From NCBI GenBank assembly GCA_027422505.1, contig JAPQWV010000050.1, positions 1,612,001 to 1,676,000 of the forward strand: a stretch of DNA of 64,000 bases, read 5' to 3'. Under the pieces are notes generated by a model. The model made no database searches. It saw only the letters and a program-made list of their open reading frames with translations, and had not been told where the DNA came from. Made by a program: the position numbers and the translations under genes. The DNA is from Craterostigma plantagineum (taxonomy: Eukaryota; Streptophyta; Magnoliopsida; Lamiales; Linderniaceae). Positions 1-12,295 of the stretch are shown here, in pieces; the stretch's first letter is position 1, and the number at the start of each line of letters is the position of its first letter.

Positions 1-2584
1 TTTATGGAAAGAAGCCATAAAAAGCGAGATTGATTCTATTTTGCAGAATCACACTTGGGAGTTAGTTGATCTTCCAAAGGGATGTAAACCTTTAGGATCA
101 AAATGGATCTTTAAAAGGAAAATAAGACCAGACGGGTCTGTAGAAAAGTATAAAGCCAGACTTGTTATCAAAGGATACAAGCAACGCGAAGGCTTAGATT
201 ATTTTGACACATATTCTCCTGTGACGAGAATAAATTCGATAAGGATGATACTTGCTATCGCGTCCTTAAGAAATTTGGAAGTACATCAAATGGATGTCAA
301 AACAGCTTTCTTAAATGGTGAATTAGACGAAGAAATCTATATGGAGCAACCCGAGGGTTTTCGTGCTCCTGGAACCGAAAAGAAAGTCTGTAGATTGATT
401 AAATCTTTGTATGGTTTGAAACAAGCCCTAAGAAGTGGCACGAAAAGTTTGATCATGCGATGATCAACTACGGCTTTAAAATAAATGAGAGCGATAAATG
501 CGTTTACTCAAAGGAAACAGGCGATGACTATGTCATTTTATGTCTGTATGTAGACGACATACTCATTATTGGTAGTAACGACAAAATGGTCAAGTCTACC
601 AAGGATATGTTAAATTCGAAATTTGACATGAAAGATATGGGACTTGCGGACGTGATTTTAGGAATTAAAATCAAACGAACGAGTAACGGTCTTGTTTTGA
701 GTCAAGCTCATTACGTAGACAAAATTCTCGACAAATTCTGCAAGGGTGATTCTGGTGTTGCTAGAACGCCATTAGATCGAAGCGTTCATTTGTCAAAAAA
801 TCGTGGGGAGGCTATTTCTCAAGTAGAATACTCCCGGATTATCGGAAGCTTGATGTATTTAATGAGCTGTACTAGGCCAGATATTGCTTATGCTATAAGT
901 AAACTGAGTTCGTACACGAGCAATCCGAGTGCGGATCATTGGACCGCTATAATACGGGTTTTGAGATACTTACGGTATACTCGAGACTATGGATTACACT
1001 ATGGTCGATATCCGGCTGTGTTAGAAGGCTACACAGATGCGAACTGGATATCTGATATGAAGGACTCTAAGAGCACAAGCGGCTATGTGTTTACACTCGC
1101 TGGAGCTGCTGTGTCTTGGAAATCCTCGAAACAAACGGTTATAGCAAGATCCACTATGGAATCCGAGTTCTTTGCCTTGGATAAATGTGGAGAAGAAGCT
1201 GAATGGTTACGCCATTTTTTGGAGGATATTCCTAAATGGGAAAAACCTGTGCCACCTATATGCATACACTGTGATAGCCAATCGGCTATTGGACGAGCAC
1301 AGAGTACTATGTATAATGGAAAGTCGAGACACATACGTCGTCGACATAATACCGTTAGGCAACTGCTCTCAACTGGGGTTATCTCGATTGAATACGTGAA
1401 ATCGAAGGATAACATTGCGGATCCGCTAACCAAAGGGTTAAATAGAGATGCAGTTGAAAGGTTGACGAAAGGAATGGGCTTAAAGCCTTAAAGTATAGAA
1501 GTGCTAAGAAGGAAAACCCTACCTATGTGACTGGAGATCCCAAGATCTAGGTTCAAAGGGACAACCTAATCTTAGTACTTGGTATCACTGTGGGGGATAG
1601 CCCTGCTCATTCCTGTCAAGAAACAGTGATGTCGGAAAAGGTTAGCATTATGATGCTTTAATGACTATCATAGAGTATTGATAGAAAATACTCGTGATGT
1701 GAGAAGTCACCTATGTTAGGGAGAAGTGGGGCCGCTTCAAAGGAGAACTGAAAGGCTTAGTTCTTTAAAACCCTCGCAGAATCAGGACGTGTCCATGGCC
1801 GTACTGGACAAAACCATGAGAACGGAACAAGAGAAAAATGGTCTCTGTGTATTGTACGTGGGTTCGTTTACACGAAAAGCGGGACAGTTCAAAGACATCG
1901 CGTTCTACTGGACTGCAGTAAACCAAGCGTGCATACAAGGAGGAAGTTCAAATGGTAAAACATACTATCCTCTATGCAGAGTATCACAAGATTAGCAGAA
2001 ACATTATATAAACAATTCTCATTCATGTGGGGGATTGTTAGATAATTTAATTTTTTAAAGTATTTATTTGAATGAGAATTGGGCTTTCAAATTAAGCTAT
2101 CGGGCTTCGGGTTTTTGGCCCAATAGGCCAAGCTATCGGGCTTCGGGTTTTTGGCCCAATAGGCCCAACTTCTAGAAGGCCCAACTTCTAGAAGTTGGGT
2201 TGATGAGTGGTTTTTGGAGTGGTTGAAAACCACTCCACAACTCACGTTATATCATCTCATTATTAAAAAAAAAAAAAAACAAAATTATTTTTTTTATTAC
2301 AAAATTTTGCCTATAAATAGGCTATTAATTCTAAGAAAAAAAAAAAGACACAAGAATTAAAAGAAGATAAATAAGAAAATAATTCCCAAAATATTCTCTG
2401 CTATTACTTTTATTCCGTTCGCAGTCGGTGTCGTTTTTGTGCTAAAACGAACGCCGTGTTTTTTCGAAGTATCCTGAGAAATAGACGCTCGTTAAAACCT
2501 CTAGCACATACGTGAGGGAGCGAATCTATTTTAAGGAAATTGTGTGTTACACAATCTTCGAATATTTTCTTTTCCAAGCCAACA
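1..2584 (+). mobile_element. Ty1-copia retrotransposon, 3' portion, defective
   Basis: The window opens inside pol. The reverse transcriptase is readable from about base 41 and runs into a second frame at 460-1491, with the YVDD active site near 548-560 and an RNase H domain with the KSTSGYVF motif near 1070-1095. Around 430-440 one base is missing in the codons after LYGLKQA, so the frame shifts and the polyprotein is broken. Bases 1492-2023 are the untranslated 3' internal region. A polypurine tract at about 2024-2035 (ATGTGGGGGATT) precedes an LTR starting TGTTAGAT at 2036. The LTR carries a CTATAAATAG TATA box at 2311-2320 and probably ends at the CCAACA finishing at 2584. The upstream half lies outside the window. 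The LTR end is inferred, because the partner LTR is not available. Confidence 0.85.
2036..2584 (+). repeat. 3' LTR of the copia element
   Basis: It starts TGTTAGATAATT directly after the polypurine tract. It contains a 36-bp tandem duplication (unit core GGGCTTCGGGTTTTTGGCCC) at about 2093-2165, then short inverted copies of AACTTCTAGAAG and a TATA box at 2311-2320. The right edge (CCAACA at 2579-2584) is chosen because copia LTRs end in CA and the following bases are a pure pyrimidine tract that looks like intron sequence. Confidence 0.6.
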
Positions 2585-2627
2585 CTCTCTCTCCCCCTCT
2601 CTCTCGCTCCCTCTCTCTCTCTCTCAG

Positions 2628-3273
2628 ATGGACCAAGCTAGCGAGCCTAAACACAGCCCGCCACGACTTCGCATGCGCAGAAGTAAACGAAAAGATCTAC
2701 GCAGTCGGCGGCCGCAGTTTCAACAGAGAATCACTGTCCAGCGCTGAGGCGTACGATCCCATCTCAGACAAATGGACCGTAGTAGAATCCCTTCGCTTCC
2801 CAAGGTGGGGATGCTTCGCATGCAGCTTCAACGGAGATCTCTACGTGATGGGAGGAAGGTCGAGCTCAACCATAGGCCACTCGAGGCTAATTGACGTTTA
2901 TGCCCCCGAGGAGGACAGCTGGCGCCGGACGAAGGAGAAGGGATGCGTAATGGCGACGGCCCATGCCATTCTTGGTAAGAAGCTTTTCTGCACTGAGTGG
3001 AAGGACGAAAGGACCCTTGCGATCTTCGACTCTGAGGTGGGCTCGTGGGAGATGGTTAGGGTGCCCGTGAATGGGAGCTCTAGGGTCGGGTTTAGGTTCG
3101 GGATTTTGGGTGGGAGGCTTTTGATGTTTTCTTTTGCGGGCGAGGATTCGAGCGGCTGCTGCTGTAGTAGTACGCTGGTTTACGATCCTAACGCCGAGCC
3201 TGGGCGGGAATGGGGGAGTTCGAAGATTAGGGTTTCTGGGCTGTGTGAGTTTGTGGTCACTGTTAAGGCATGA
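2628..3273 (+). CDS. F-box/kelch-repeat protein, last exon only
   Basis: This is the C-terminal part of a kelch-repeat F-box protein, the substrate-recognition subunit of an SCF ubiquitin ligase. A splice acceptor at 2625-2627, after a long CT tract, opens a reading frame of about 215 residues to the stop at 3271-3273. Kelch hallmarks are visible: a GG pair in YAVGG, YDPISDKW, RWGCF, YVMGGRSS and LIDVY. From memory it resembles Arabidopsis At1g67480 closely, including the DFACAEVN and ESLSSAEAYDP stretches. No F-box exon is seen. Upstream DNA is a copia LTR, so the 5' exon is either beyond the window on the far side of the retroelement or lost. The frame itself is uninterrupted. Family call is confident; whether the gene is functional is unknown. 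Confidence 0.85.
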
Positions 3274-3985
3274 GTTGTTTTTAATTGTGTTGTGTTTTTC
3301 TTTGGGTCACTGCCATGGAGCTAGCAGGGTTCTCATTTTTCTAACCAAATATCTTCATTTTTTTTTTCTGTAAATTAGACAGCAGAAACCATAACATTTG
3401 GGACTAGATTTTTCAGTTTTTTTGGTCATTTCTCCTCACGCAAGAGCTTCATGCATGCTTAGGTTGTATATGCCCAAGCGTTGTGGTTACAATATATGCA
3501 CAGTGTTGTAATATTCCTTTGCTTAGTAAGCCACAGAAAATCATATCTAGTATTTTAAATTCCAGGAACAAAAATTCCAAATCGATCTTGTTCTCCCCAA
3601 AAGAGATCTAGGGTTTTAAATTTTGATCTCATGTGCCGAAATGTCTTCGTTGACAGCCGCAAGCGCGATATAATTGATGATTTGGGGGAGCATTCGGAAA
3701 CCCATGATAACGAATACTTGTATTCAGAAGAAGAAGAAGAATGTTTCCTCAAGGAATTGCGGTATACGCCACGCCTCTCAGAAGGATTTATACCCCAGAG
3801 GGTTTGCCCCTATATTTCGAGACCTTCTTGTTTCTCGGGATAAAGCTGGGTCAGTACCGTATCTGATTTAGAATTTTGCATGACTTTTTTTTTTCCTTTT
3901 CAAGACGATGATAATCGTGATTTAGAATGTGATCCAAGGTTGACAACCATTTTTTCTCATTCGTGTATAGAGGTCAATTCAAGCC
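3274..3985. other. 3' flank and intergenic AT-rich DNA
   Basis: It holds the presumed 3' UTR of the kelch gene and about 500 bp of spacer. A short acidic open stretch at 3631-3843 (rich in Glu and Asp) could be the start of the adjacent kinase relic, but it has no recognisable motif. Confidence 0.5.
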
Positions 3986-4693
3986 ATGGATCTTAGGGAT
4001 GCTAAACACTTGAACCTCACAGAGTTGGAGCAGATCACCAATTCATTCAGCAAAAAAAATCTGATTACACCATTATCGCATATTGGCAGGCTGTTTCACG
4101 GTGTACTAGACCAGAAAAATGTGCTTGTCAAAACGTGGGATTTGAAGTGTCCTTCTTATAAACTATCCGACCAGTCCTTGGAGAATATCTGTGCGTCGAG
4201 ACGTCTACTCTTAATTCGATTGCACGTCTATTTTTTAAAATTTAAGTTTTCTCTGGTACGAATGAACGTGTGTATTTGTTGTCGTCGCCTATGTTTTTCG
4301 TTTCGTTCTTGTGTATCAGGAAGAACTCAGATGTCTGAGAAGATATGGAATAAGGAATCACCCGAATGTTGTTAAACTCATTGGGTACCACAGCGATAGG
4401 AGGTTGGCCGTCGTATTGTATATGAGGGATCGAGTCCAAAACATCCTCACGGACATTATAACATCTGGTATGTATGTATGTGCTTTGTAGATGGACTTGC
4501 TAACCCACTGTATGGAGTGTATACTAAATGTTTTACTTTTTTGTATCAAATGAAACTTGTGTGTGTATCAGATAACTTTGAGTGGCAAGACCGACTTAAA
4601 GTGGCGATTGAGATTGCAAGCGTGGTTAAGACATTTCATGACAATGACTTTGTGCATGGAGGGTGTCTGAGATCATTGCTTCATGGTCTATGA
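3986..4693 (+). pseudogene. receptor-like kinase pseudogene, N-lobe fragments
   Basis: Three exon-like pieces give a decayed plant receptor-like kinase. Piece 1 (3986 to about 4188) reads LTELEQITNSFS, typical of the region before the kinase domain, then a VLVKTW stretch where the VAIK lysine strand should be. Piece 2 (4320-4467, behind a cag acceptor) reads HPNVVKLIGYH, the subdomain IV signature. Piece 3 (4572-4693, also behind a cag acceptor) reads FEWQDRLKVAIEIAS and then DFVHGG, subdomain VIa, and stops before the catalytic loop is complete. No glycine-rich loop, HRD or DFG is present. The layout recalls RLCK/ZRK-type kinases. It is a truncated gene or pseudogene; the subfamily is uncertain. 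Confidence 0.6.
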
Positions 4694-5526
4694 GGTCGGT
4701 CGTCTTAATAGATTTTTGTTGCTAATTTGCGATTTGCTGCCTAGTTCTTAGTTACTTAATCATCTTTTCTTCTTTACTCGCAGGACTATTCTTCAACGAA
4801 ATGCCACCCCACCCCAATGGTTAAAAGACAAAAGACATTGCCATACTATACTTTACTGACAGGAAAGAAGTCATGATGATTCAATAAAACTGCTCATATA
4901 AAGTAGGTGCATGGTGTAAGGAATATATATATATATATATATTATATCACTTGGGTTTAATATGATTTTTGGCGTTATGCGTGCAAGTAACATCTCTGCT
5001 TCCTTAGAATATTACTAAATTTGTGCTTACTAATTACTATCTGATATGTCGATTCTAATGCTTTTTGAGGAGTGGATGGGGGCGAGTTGAATTAGAACCA
5101 TAAGATACACCGAAGTCTTATGAGTCTTGTGCTTGTGTTTGGCATTTACTAAAAAAACTGTGATATGTCTCGCCATCTAACCACAGAAATTGCGAGTCTC
5201 TATGGTTAGAGCAAAAAGGTTGGTTAGAAACACATGACGTGATCAAAACTAGAGAAGCATTTATCTCTAAAGAACATTAATATTCATAAAATGATAATCT
5301 ATGTCGAATAAGACAAAGTTCTCAAGGTGCGATTGGTATGTGGAAAAGGGAAGGGAAAATGTAATGTTATTATCATTTTGTTTATATCCTCATCATTGTA
5401 ACACGACACACATCTATTTGTGCAAACTTCCTTATAAAATAAAAAGATATATGACAAATCAAGAAAATAATATCGGATAACACAATTATTGTGGTTGCAA
5501 AAACTTCACAATCTCTGACAGGCTAG
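4694..5526. other. intergenic, AT-rich, no gene seen
   Basis: It contains a short (TA)n run at about 4922-4943. No coding sequence or element end is recognised before the outer retroelement boundary. Confidence 0.5.
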
Positions 5527-5531
5527 CTCTC
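5527..5531. repeat. target-site duplication CTCTC, left copy
   Basis: It matches 17733-17737 exactly and abuts the TG end of the outer element. Confidence 0.65.
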
Positions 5532-5984
5532 TGTAGCATCCCTACTTTCTAATCAAGATATTGGCGGATTTCCGCAACGAAAGCCGCGGAAAGCCGATTT
5601 TACAAAAACTTTTCAGAAATAAAATATATTACAACTAATTTCGTCTACATCATCATCACTATACACACGCCATAGCCCCAAAATTACGAAATGTTCAAAA
5701 TCCTAAAGTCGCTCCACAGGTCGCATCCATGTACTGTCATGCACTCAAAAGCCCGTGGAGTCACCGCAACCAGCCCGCCTTAGTCGCGACGTCTATTGAG
5801 CCGGACCCATCCATACCTACAACACCTAAAAGTATGAGCGATACGCTCAGTAGGTGAATTCATGCAAATAAAGCGCGCACTCAATCCCAATTCCGACACC
5901 TCACCGCATGATAAATGCAATGCACGCTCGTTCACACACTCTATCATATCTCAATATCAGGGCCCTAGGTCGGATTATGCACCT

Positions 5985-6205
5985 CATAACTGAACCTACG
6001 GCACCAACCGTAGAGTCCGAGCGGCACCAACCACTCACCTCGATGGCACCAACCGTCCTCAGCGGCACCAACCATTGATCATACCGCCGTATCAGCGGCA
6101 CCAACCACTGATCATACCGGCACCAACCGGTCACATAAAGCCGGACGACACCAACCACCCGTCTCGACGGCACCAACTGTCAGGTGCACTAGTACCAACC
6201 TCAAC
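5985..6205 (-). repeat. GGCACCAACC short-unit array
   Basis: The word CACCAACC or CACCAACT recurs about nine times with variable spacers of roughly 12-25 bp, in places with CGATGG or CAGCGG before it. It lies inside the outer LTR-type element near its minus-strand 3' end. Confidence 0.7.
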
Positions 6206-8104
6206 TCGACTCCGAGTCGACAACTGAAATCAGTCACATCTACCCATACGCGCCTCGCGCCAACACCTTAAGGTGTCACCCTGTCAACACGGTCAACCTC
6301 TCTCACATCTACATGTCGTGCACATGCTATGTAGTGCAATTTAGGATACAACATTTCATAAACAAATAAATATTTTCATCGAAAATATTTACAATCACTC
6401 TGTAATTTACTAACAGTAATTACTCAAGATTCTCTAATAAATATTTCCCTAATTTTCCTGTAAATAACCCTCTGCATAATTCTAACTCAGTCCAATATAA
6501 ACTTATCCACCCAGAAGTTATCTATCTGCTTGAAAATAAATACCCAAAATCTGTCCTATGTCCAAGAACTAATCATGTCCTAAAATAATTTAACCTCGTA
6601 AGCATCATATAAATATTTGGTTTCAAACTTTGTTCTAATATCAGCAACCATCATGTAAACACCGACTTACAATTGACATATTCATTCTATCATTTAGAAT
6701 TTAATCTCGCATATAAGGTCATGAAGAACATCACATAGTTCATCTTAAATATGAAGAACTTACGTAAGCCATGAAAACTTAAATTAATATCACTTCAGTC
6801 ACACGTACTAGCATATGAGCCAAGTAAATCATATAAGCATATTGTCATGTTGGAAATCATTATAATATTCTAAGATTTGAGATACCCTAAATCGCTCGAA
6901 AGCTTAAAGGGCTAGACTACCTAAATCGTCCATAATTATCCTATCCAATTCATTAATAGAAATTCACCTTGGCTCGGCAAATCACCATCTACCGAAAACT
7001 CATTGAGCTGACCTAAATCGACCGAAAGTTAATATCGATCGAAAATCCTCTAAATTCAACAATTCTCATTATCGGACGAAACTTAAACTCGGCGAAACTC
7101 CTATGGCCCGCGAACTTATTTCACAACCCAAGAACTAATTTCTACCCAAAAACTATTCAAACTTCTATGAATAATGAACTGCCCCAAGTTTCACTAATCA
7201 CTATGTCCCAAGAACAAGAATCCACACAAGTATTTCTTCAACCCTATTTGTTCATCTACTCGAAATATCTAAGGGTTCCAATACTAAACACTTTCTTAAT
7301 CTTATTTGAAATTCTTTAAATATACTCATACGCCACATACTAGTATTTAAGCTATCCAAATTTGAACCAAACTACATAAAAGTGTATAATCTACCCTAAT
7401 TGCTCAAAGACATGAAGTTCTAATACCAAGTCCTCTTAAGCACATTCGAAGCTCCCTTAAACCTAATTCTACCCTTCGTAATTTTCAAGAGCCAGCTCCA
7501 ACACAAAATATAAACGCCCGAGAATTATAACTAAATCACATATGTCATTTTGAGCATTTATATCACCACATAGTTAACGTCAGTTCATGACATTCATCTC
7601 AAACACACATTAGAATCATGCAAATCTCATAATCCTTTCGAAATCCTCATAGAAATATTCCACACTCACATAAGATATCAAAGCAACATTAATATAAGGG
7701 TCAATTGTAATTCAGGCCCTTTTAACATGTTTTTATAGGATTCAGGCCCCTTTTACGTTTTAGATAGGGTGAAGGACCTAAATGATATTTAGGTTAGGGA
7801 TAAGGACCCATTTGGACGGAAAAGACCATTCTACCCTTATTTTTTCCTGAAATTACATTACTTTTTAGACATAAATCTCACGTTGTGTAAAGTGTTATAT
7901 AAATCTGTTTTAGTGGTATGATATCTACATTTTATGGTATATACCAATTAAGACAAGAACTGAGACCAAAAATCGATTTTCACTACCACAAACCCTAAAA
8001 TTAGCTTTTCACCCTTCAACGAGAAACCCAAAGAATTTTCTACCGTTTGAACCCTTAATCAACGAAACCCGGCCAATTTCGACACTTCATCGACGAATCT
8101 TGCG

Positions 8105-8263
8105 ATGGCTCCGAAGAAGAACTCCGTCGATCGCCAAGAAAATAGCCGAAAGAAGGTTGCTGGCGAGAAGAAAGTTGCTAGGAAGAAGAACGACGTCGAT
8201 CGCCGGGGAAGTGGCCGGAAGAAGGAGAAAAAAGTTGTTCGGAAGAAGAAAGTCGGTGAATAG
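8105..8263 (+). CDS. small Lys/Arg-rich ORF inside the MULE
   Basis: A 52-codon frame begins MAPKKNSVDRQEN and ends KKKVGE. It is about half lysine plus arginine and consists of a roughly 24-residue unit occurring twice (KKNSVDRQ near the start, KKNDVDRR in the middle), visible at DNA level too. It lies just downstream of the left terminal inverted repeat, the usual place for a promoter-driven transcript in a MULE. It looks like a nuclear-localisation or nucleic-acid-binding tail. It could be a relic first exon of a transposase or of captured host sequence, or chance. No family is assigned. Confidence 0.35.
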   Translation: MAPKKNSVDRQENSRKKVAGEKKVARKKNDVDRRGSGRKKEKKVVRKKKVGE

Positions 8264-8329
8264 AGTGAAACGCGTCCAACAGGCATAAACTATACCACTT
8301 ACGTATAATTTTGTACCAATTTACACTCC

Positions 8330-10200
8330 TTCCATAACAAAAAATAAGTATTCTAGAAGCTTCATGGACCGTCAAACCGTCTCCCTTTATACAATACCAC
8401 ATAACATGTAAATTGTACCACTTCAGCATGATTTAGTACCAATTTATACTTCTTTCATACCAAAATATAAAAATATTCCAGAAGCTACATGGGCCAACAG
8501 TGAATATGCCTCTCCATCTTTATATGATACCATTTTACGTGTAAACTGTACCACTTCAGCATGATTTGATACCAATTTATACTCATTTCATACCAAAATA
8601 TAAGAACATTCCAGAAGCTACATGGACCGACAATGAATATGCCTCTCCATTTTTATATGATACCACATTACGTGTAAACTGTACCACTTCAGCATGATTT
8701 CATACCAATTTATACTATCCTGGTAACAATATATTTCGAATCGATACCACATTAAGTCGTAGTGATACCAAATCACGTGTAAACTATACCATATTAATGA
8801 TTCGGATAATTTCGTAAATAAAAGTTGATCTTTTCAGTGTCGAAGAATAAAAATCATGGAAATATATGATTCGGATATTTACATCACATTGATATTACCA
8901 TTATGAATTACAACAGAAAATAAAGAACATTCCAGAAGCTTCATGATCCGTCAATGAATATGGATCAATATTTATACCATACCAAAACACATGTAAATTA
9001 TACCACTTCAGCGTAATCTGGTACCAATTTATACTCCATTCGTAACAAAAAATAAAGAACATTCCAGAAGCTTCATGATCGATCAATGAATATGGAGTAT
9101 AACACTTCAGCGTAATGTCGTACCAGTTTATACTCCATTCATAACAGAAAATAAAGAACATTCCAGAAGCTTCATGAATGAATATGGATCAATATTTGTA
9201 CCATACCAAAACACATGTAAAATATAACACTTCAGCGTAATGTCGTACCAGTTTATACTCCATTCACAACAGAAAATAAAGAACATTCCAGAAGCTTCAT
9301 GAATGAATATGGATCAATATTTGTACCATACCAAAACACATGTAAAATATACCACTTCAGCGTAATGTCGTACCAGTTTATACTCCATTCATAACGAAAA
9401 ATAAGGAACATTCCAGAAGCTTCATGATCCGTCAATGAATATGGTCTCACCATCTTTATATGATACCACATCACATGTATGCCATACCTTTTTTACTGTC
9501 CTGGTAACAATACACATCGAAACGATACCACATTATGTCGTATTGATACTAGATAATATTATCTGTACCATATTAATGGATCGAATAATTTCGTAAATAA
9601 AAGTTGTTTTTTCGGTTGTGGAGGAATAAAAATCATGGAAATATATGATTTGATGTATTTAAACCACCAAGTTCCTTAATTTTGTCATGTTTATGTAAAT
9701 ATGATGTATATTGTCAAGTAATGAGGTTGTGATTATGTAAAATGTACACTAATGCACCATGTAGACAACTATATTTACATCACATTGATATTTACCATTA
9801 TGAATTACAATAAATGTATCATAAACAACATTATACGTCAATCATAGAACAAATCTTACGACAATAAACCTTTAATCGTAACCCCGAAATAGTTTACCCT
9901 AAGATCCGATACTCTAAACCAAAAAACTGGAAACCCTAGCGCATAAAACCGCAATCTGTAACACATAAAGTGTTTCTGGTACCACATTATTACAGGAATA
10001 TATACTACACAATACCACATCACATGTAAATTATACCACATCAGCGTATTTTAGTACCACTTTATACTACATTCATAACAAAAAATAAGAACATTCCAGA
10101 AGCTTCATGGGCCGTCAGTGAATATGGTCTCTCCATCTTTATATGATACCACATCACATGCAAATTATACCACTTCATGCCAATATTGTACCTAATCTTA
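8330..10200. repeat. minisatellite, about 130-bp units with TACC motifs
   Basis: The landmark CATTCCAGAAGCT(T/A)CATG recurs about nine times (near 8350, 8475, 8610, 8930, 9062, 9160, 9290, 9415, 10095). Between copies are variants of TACCACTTCAGCGTAAT, GTACCAATTTATACT and CATACCAAAACACATGTAAA. Spacing is mostly 100-135 bp with two larger gaps. Apparent open frames on the minus strand here are only repeat translations. Confidence 0.85.
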
Positions 10201-10319
10201 TCGAAATTATACCACTTACACGTTTCTGATACCACATAACGAACACTCATTTAAATATTTTTTTTTGCGATTTCACTTTGAATTTGTCGAATACACATCG
10301 CGATTTCACTTATGGTAGT

Positions 10320-11010
10320 TATATCACTTTATGCCATTATCATACCCTTCTATACTGTCATAAAACACTAAGTTTTGCAGGAAAAACAACTAACACGTAT
10401 ATGATACCACTTTATGCCATTATTATACCACTTTATGTGTTTATCATACCACCTTATGCCATTATCATACCACTTCTGGTACCAATTTATACTACACAGA
10501 AGTTCCCGCCCAAAATAATACTGAGATTCAGCTTTCCCGCCCAAAACTGTGTGACTTGCTTATTCAGTACCACTTCCTCCCTAACGGGTACCACAACCTG
10601 CCAAATGAAAAATATTCCAGTCTGGAAACCACTTCTTATGGTTGTCATACCACTTTACGCTGTTATCGTACCGCATCTTATAAAATTGATACCAATTGAG
10701 AATAAGTAATAGTTTTCGTTGTTATACAACTTTAAGCCTCTTCTATACCACATAATGCTTCTCTTGTACCATATATTACAAAAATTATACCAAATGGAAA
10801 AAGTAATATCTCGTACCAGTTCGAGTAACGTTTCTTATCGTTTCTATACCACGTTACGGCTTTTGTATACCACATCATATAAAATTAATACTAAATTAGA
10901 ATATTATCTCGTATCAGTTCGAGTAATGCTTCTTATCGTAACTATACCACTTTATGCCACTATTGTACCGAAACGTATTGAAACTATACCACTTAAGCCT
11001 TTCTGATACC
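10320..11010. repeat. short-period TACC array
   Basis: A different arrangement of the same word family: ATACCACTTTATGCC and ATTATCATACCA repeat at roughly 20-30 bp spacing, together with ATACCACATAACG. It lies toward the right terminus of the MULE and differs in period from the left array. Confidence 0.75.
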
Positions 11011-11558
11011 ACATAACGAATACGCATTTAAATTATTTTTCTATGGCGATTTCACTTTCAGTTCGTTAATCTTGAGGGACGAACGATTGAGTCAACACTA
11101 AGGCGTGACGTAATTTCCAAGTCATGGGTCTCTCGAATTTAAGCGTATTTAGCTTTAATTTCGACAAAAAATGCTCGATTTATCTTATTACGTAAATGAA
11201 ATTTCTAAAAATTATTCCTCACAGATCTTAAATATGACGACGTAAATATCATTGATATCGTCGAATACACATCAAAATTGATTTTGTGCCCAATATGCTC
11301 GAAAATTTAGGCCAAATCGATGGTTGAAATCCTTTTTTCGATTGATACCATTTGAATAACATCTGGTAACATAATAGTAGCAATTCATACCTCTTTATAT
11401 AACACCTTCAAGGGGCATTTTCGTCAAATCAGTGTTTATGTCCTTTATTCTGAATTTTCATTAAGATTGGTCCTTAAAGCTATATTTCATCTGAAAGGGG
11501 CCTGAACTCGATAGCAAACTTATGCTAGGGCCTGATATAAAAACGTCCCTTAATATAA

Positions 11559-12290
11559 TTAAGCATGTAAGGTTACCTATTATAGGTGAGAATTTCCACC
11601 TCACCATATAAAGTATGCAACACATGTATGTTCACCCAAAAACCCATAAATTGGGTTCGAACATAACATATAGCACCAACCAACTGCCGGACGTGAAACC
11701 CCAAGCCCATGAGAACGTTTAACGACCCGAAATCGTTTTCCAATTCGCAATCTACCCCCAACCCGTGAACTAAATAGTCTAAGCTTCACATAAGAATTTC
11801 TATTTCCAGACCTATATACCTACAGTCGGCGAACTAAAACCAAAATCTATTTTCTGGGCTATTTCTTCATACCTTCATACTAATCGAATGGTTCCTTAGC
11901 ACTTAAGCATGTGATATATAAACGTCAACCCATATATTAGGTCTAAATCATCACCGAAGATCATGCAAGTATCAAAATGAAATAGGCCAAGAATCATCAT
12001 TTTCGAACTTGGGTAGCCTATCACCCAAGATTCGAATATTATCAACAAAAGTTGTGTTGTAGTTGTAGGTGAAGTATACACCTACCTCACTTCCTTAGCT
12101 AAGTTCGAATGGGTTTGGGGGTGGTAAGCTTGTCGAAATCTTCTTGCCCTTGCTAGTCTTCTTCGTTTTCCTCTTCTTCGATTGTTCCTTCTTTTTCTTC
12201 TTTTGCCTTTGTGTTGTTTCGTTTGTGGTTATTAGTGATGGCTTTACCTTTTTTTTTTCCTTTGTGATGTTCGTCCCTTATTGTTGTGGT
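11559..12290. other. middle segment of the outer element
   Basis: This is non-coding AT-rich sequence between the MULE and the complete copia element. It ends with a TTC/CTT-rich tract at about 12150-12210. No gene is seen. Confidence 0.5.
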
Positions 12291-12295
12291 GAGGA

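Larger units (their letters stand above)
7689..11558. mobile_element. Mutator-like element (MULE), non-autonomous
   Basis: The element spans 7698-11549 and is flanked by a perfect 9-bp duplication, TTAATATAA (7689-7697 and 11550-11558), diagnostic of Mutator-type insertion. The two ends are diverged inverted repeats: left GGGTC then TTCAGGCCCTTTT and TTCAGGCCCCTTTT; right, read on the opposite strand, GGGAC then ATCAGGCCCT and TTCAGGCCCCTTT. The repeat runs at least 60 bp and probably about 120 bp. No transposase domain is recognisable. The interior is mainly long tandem repeats punctuated by TACC, plus a short basic reading frame at 8105-8263. It is inserted into the outer LTR-type sequence. 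Confidence 0.8.

Noticed and set aside
1726..1995. 89-codon open frame 3' of the first copia pol
   Set aside because: It starts at GTG, lies in the untranslated 3' internal region of the retroelement, and has no motif.
8901..10250. Several minus-strand open frames with repeated peptides (MFFIFCYEWSINWY type)
   Set aside because: They are translations of the minisatellite units, start at different codons, and have no coding features.
8330..11010. Regular repeats resembling a CRISPR-like array
   Set aside because: Units vary in length and sequence, there are no unique equal-length spacers, the host is a plant, and MULE termini with a 9-bp duplication explain the block.
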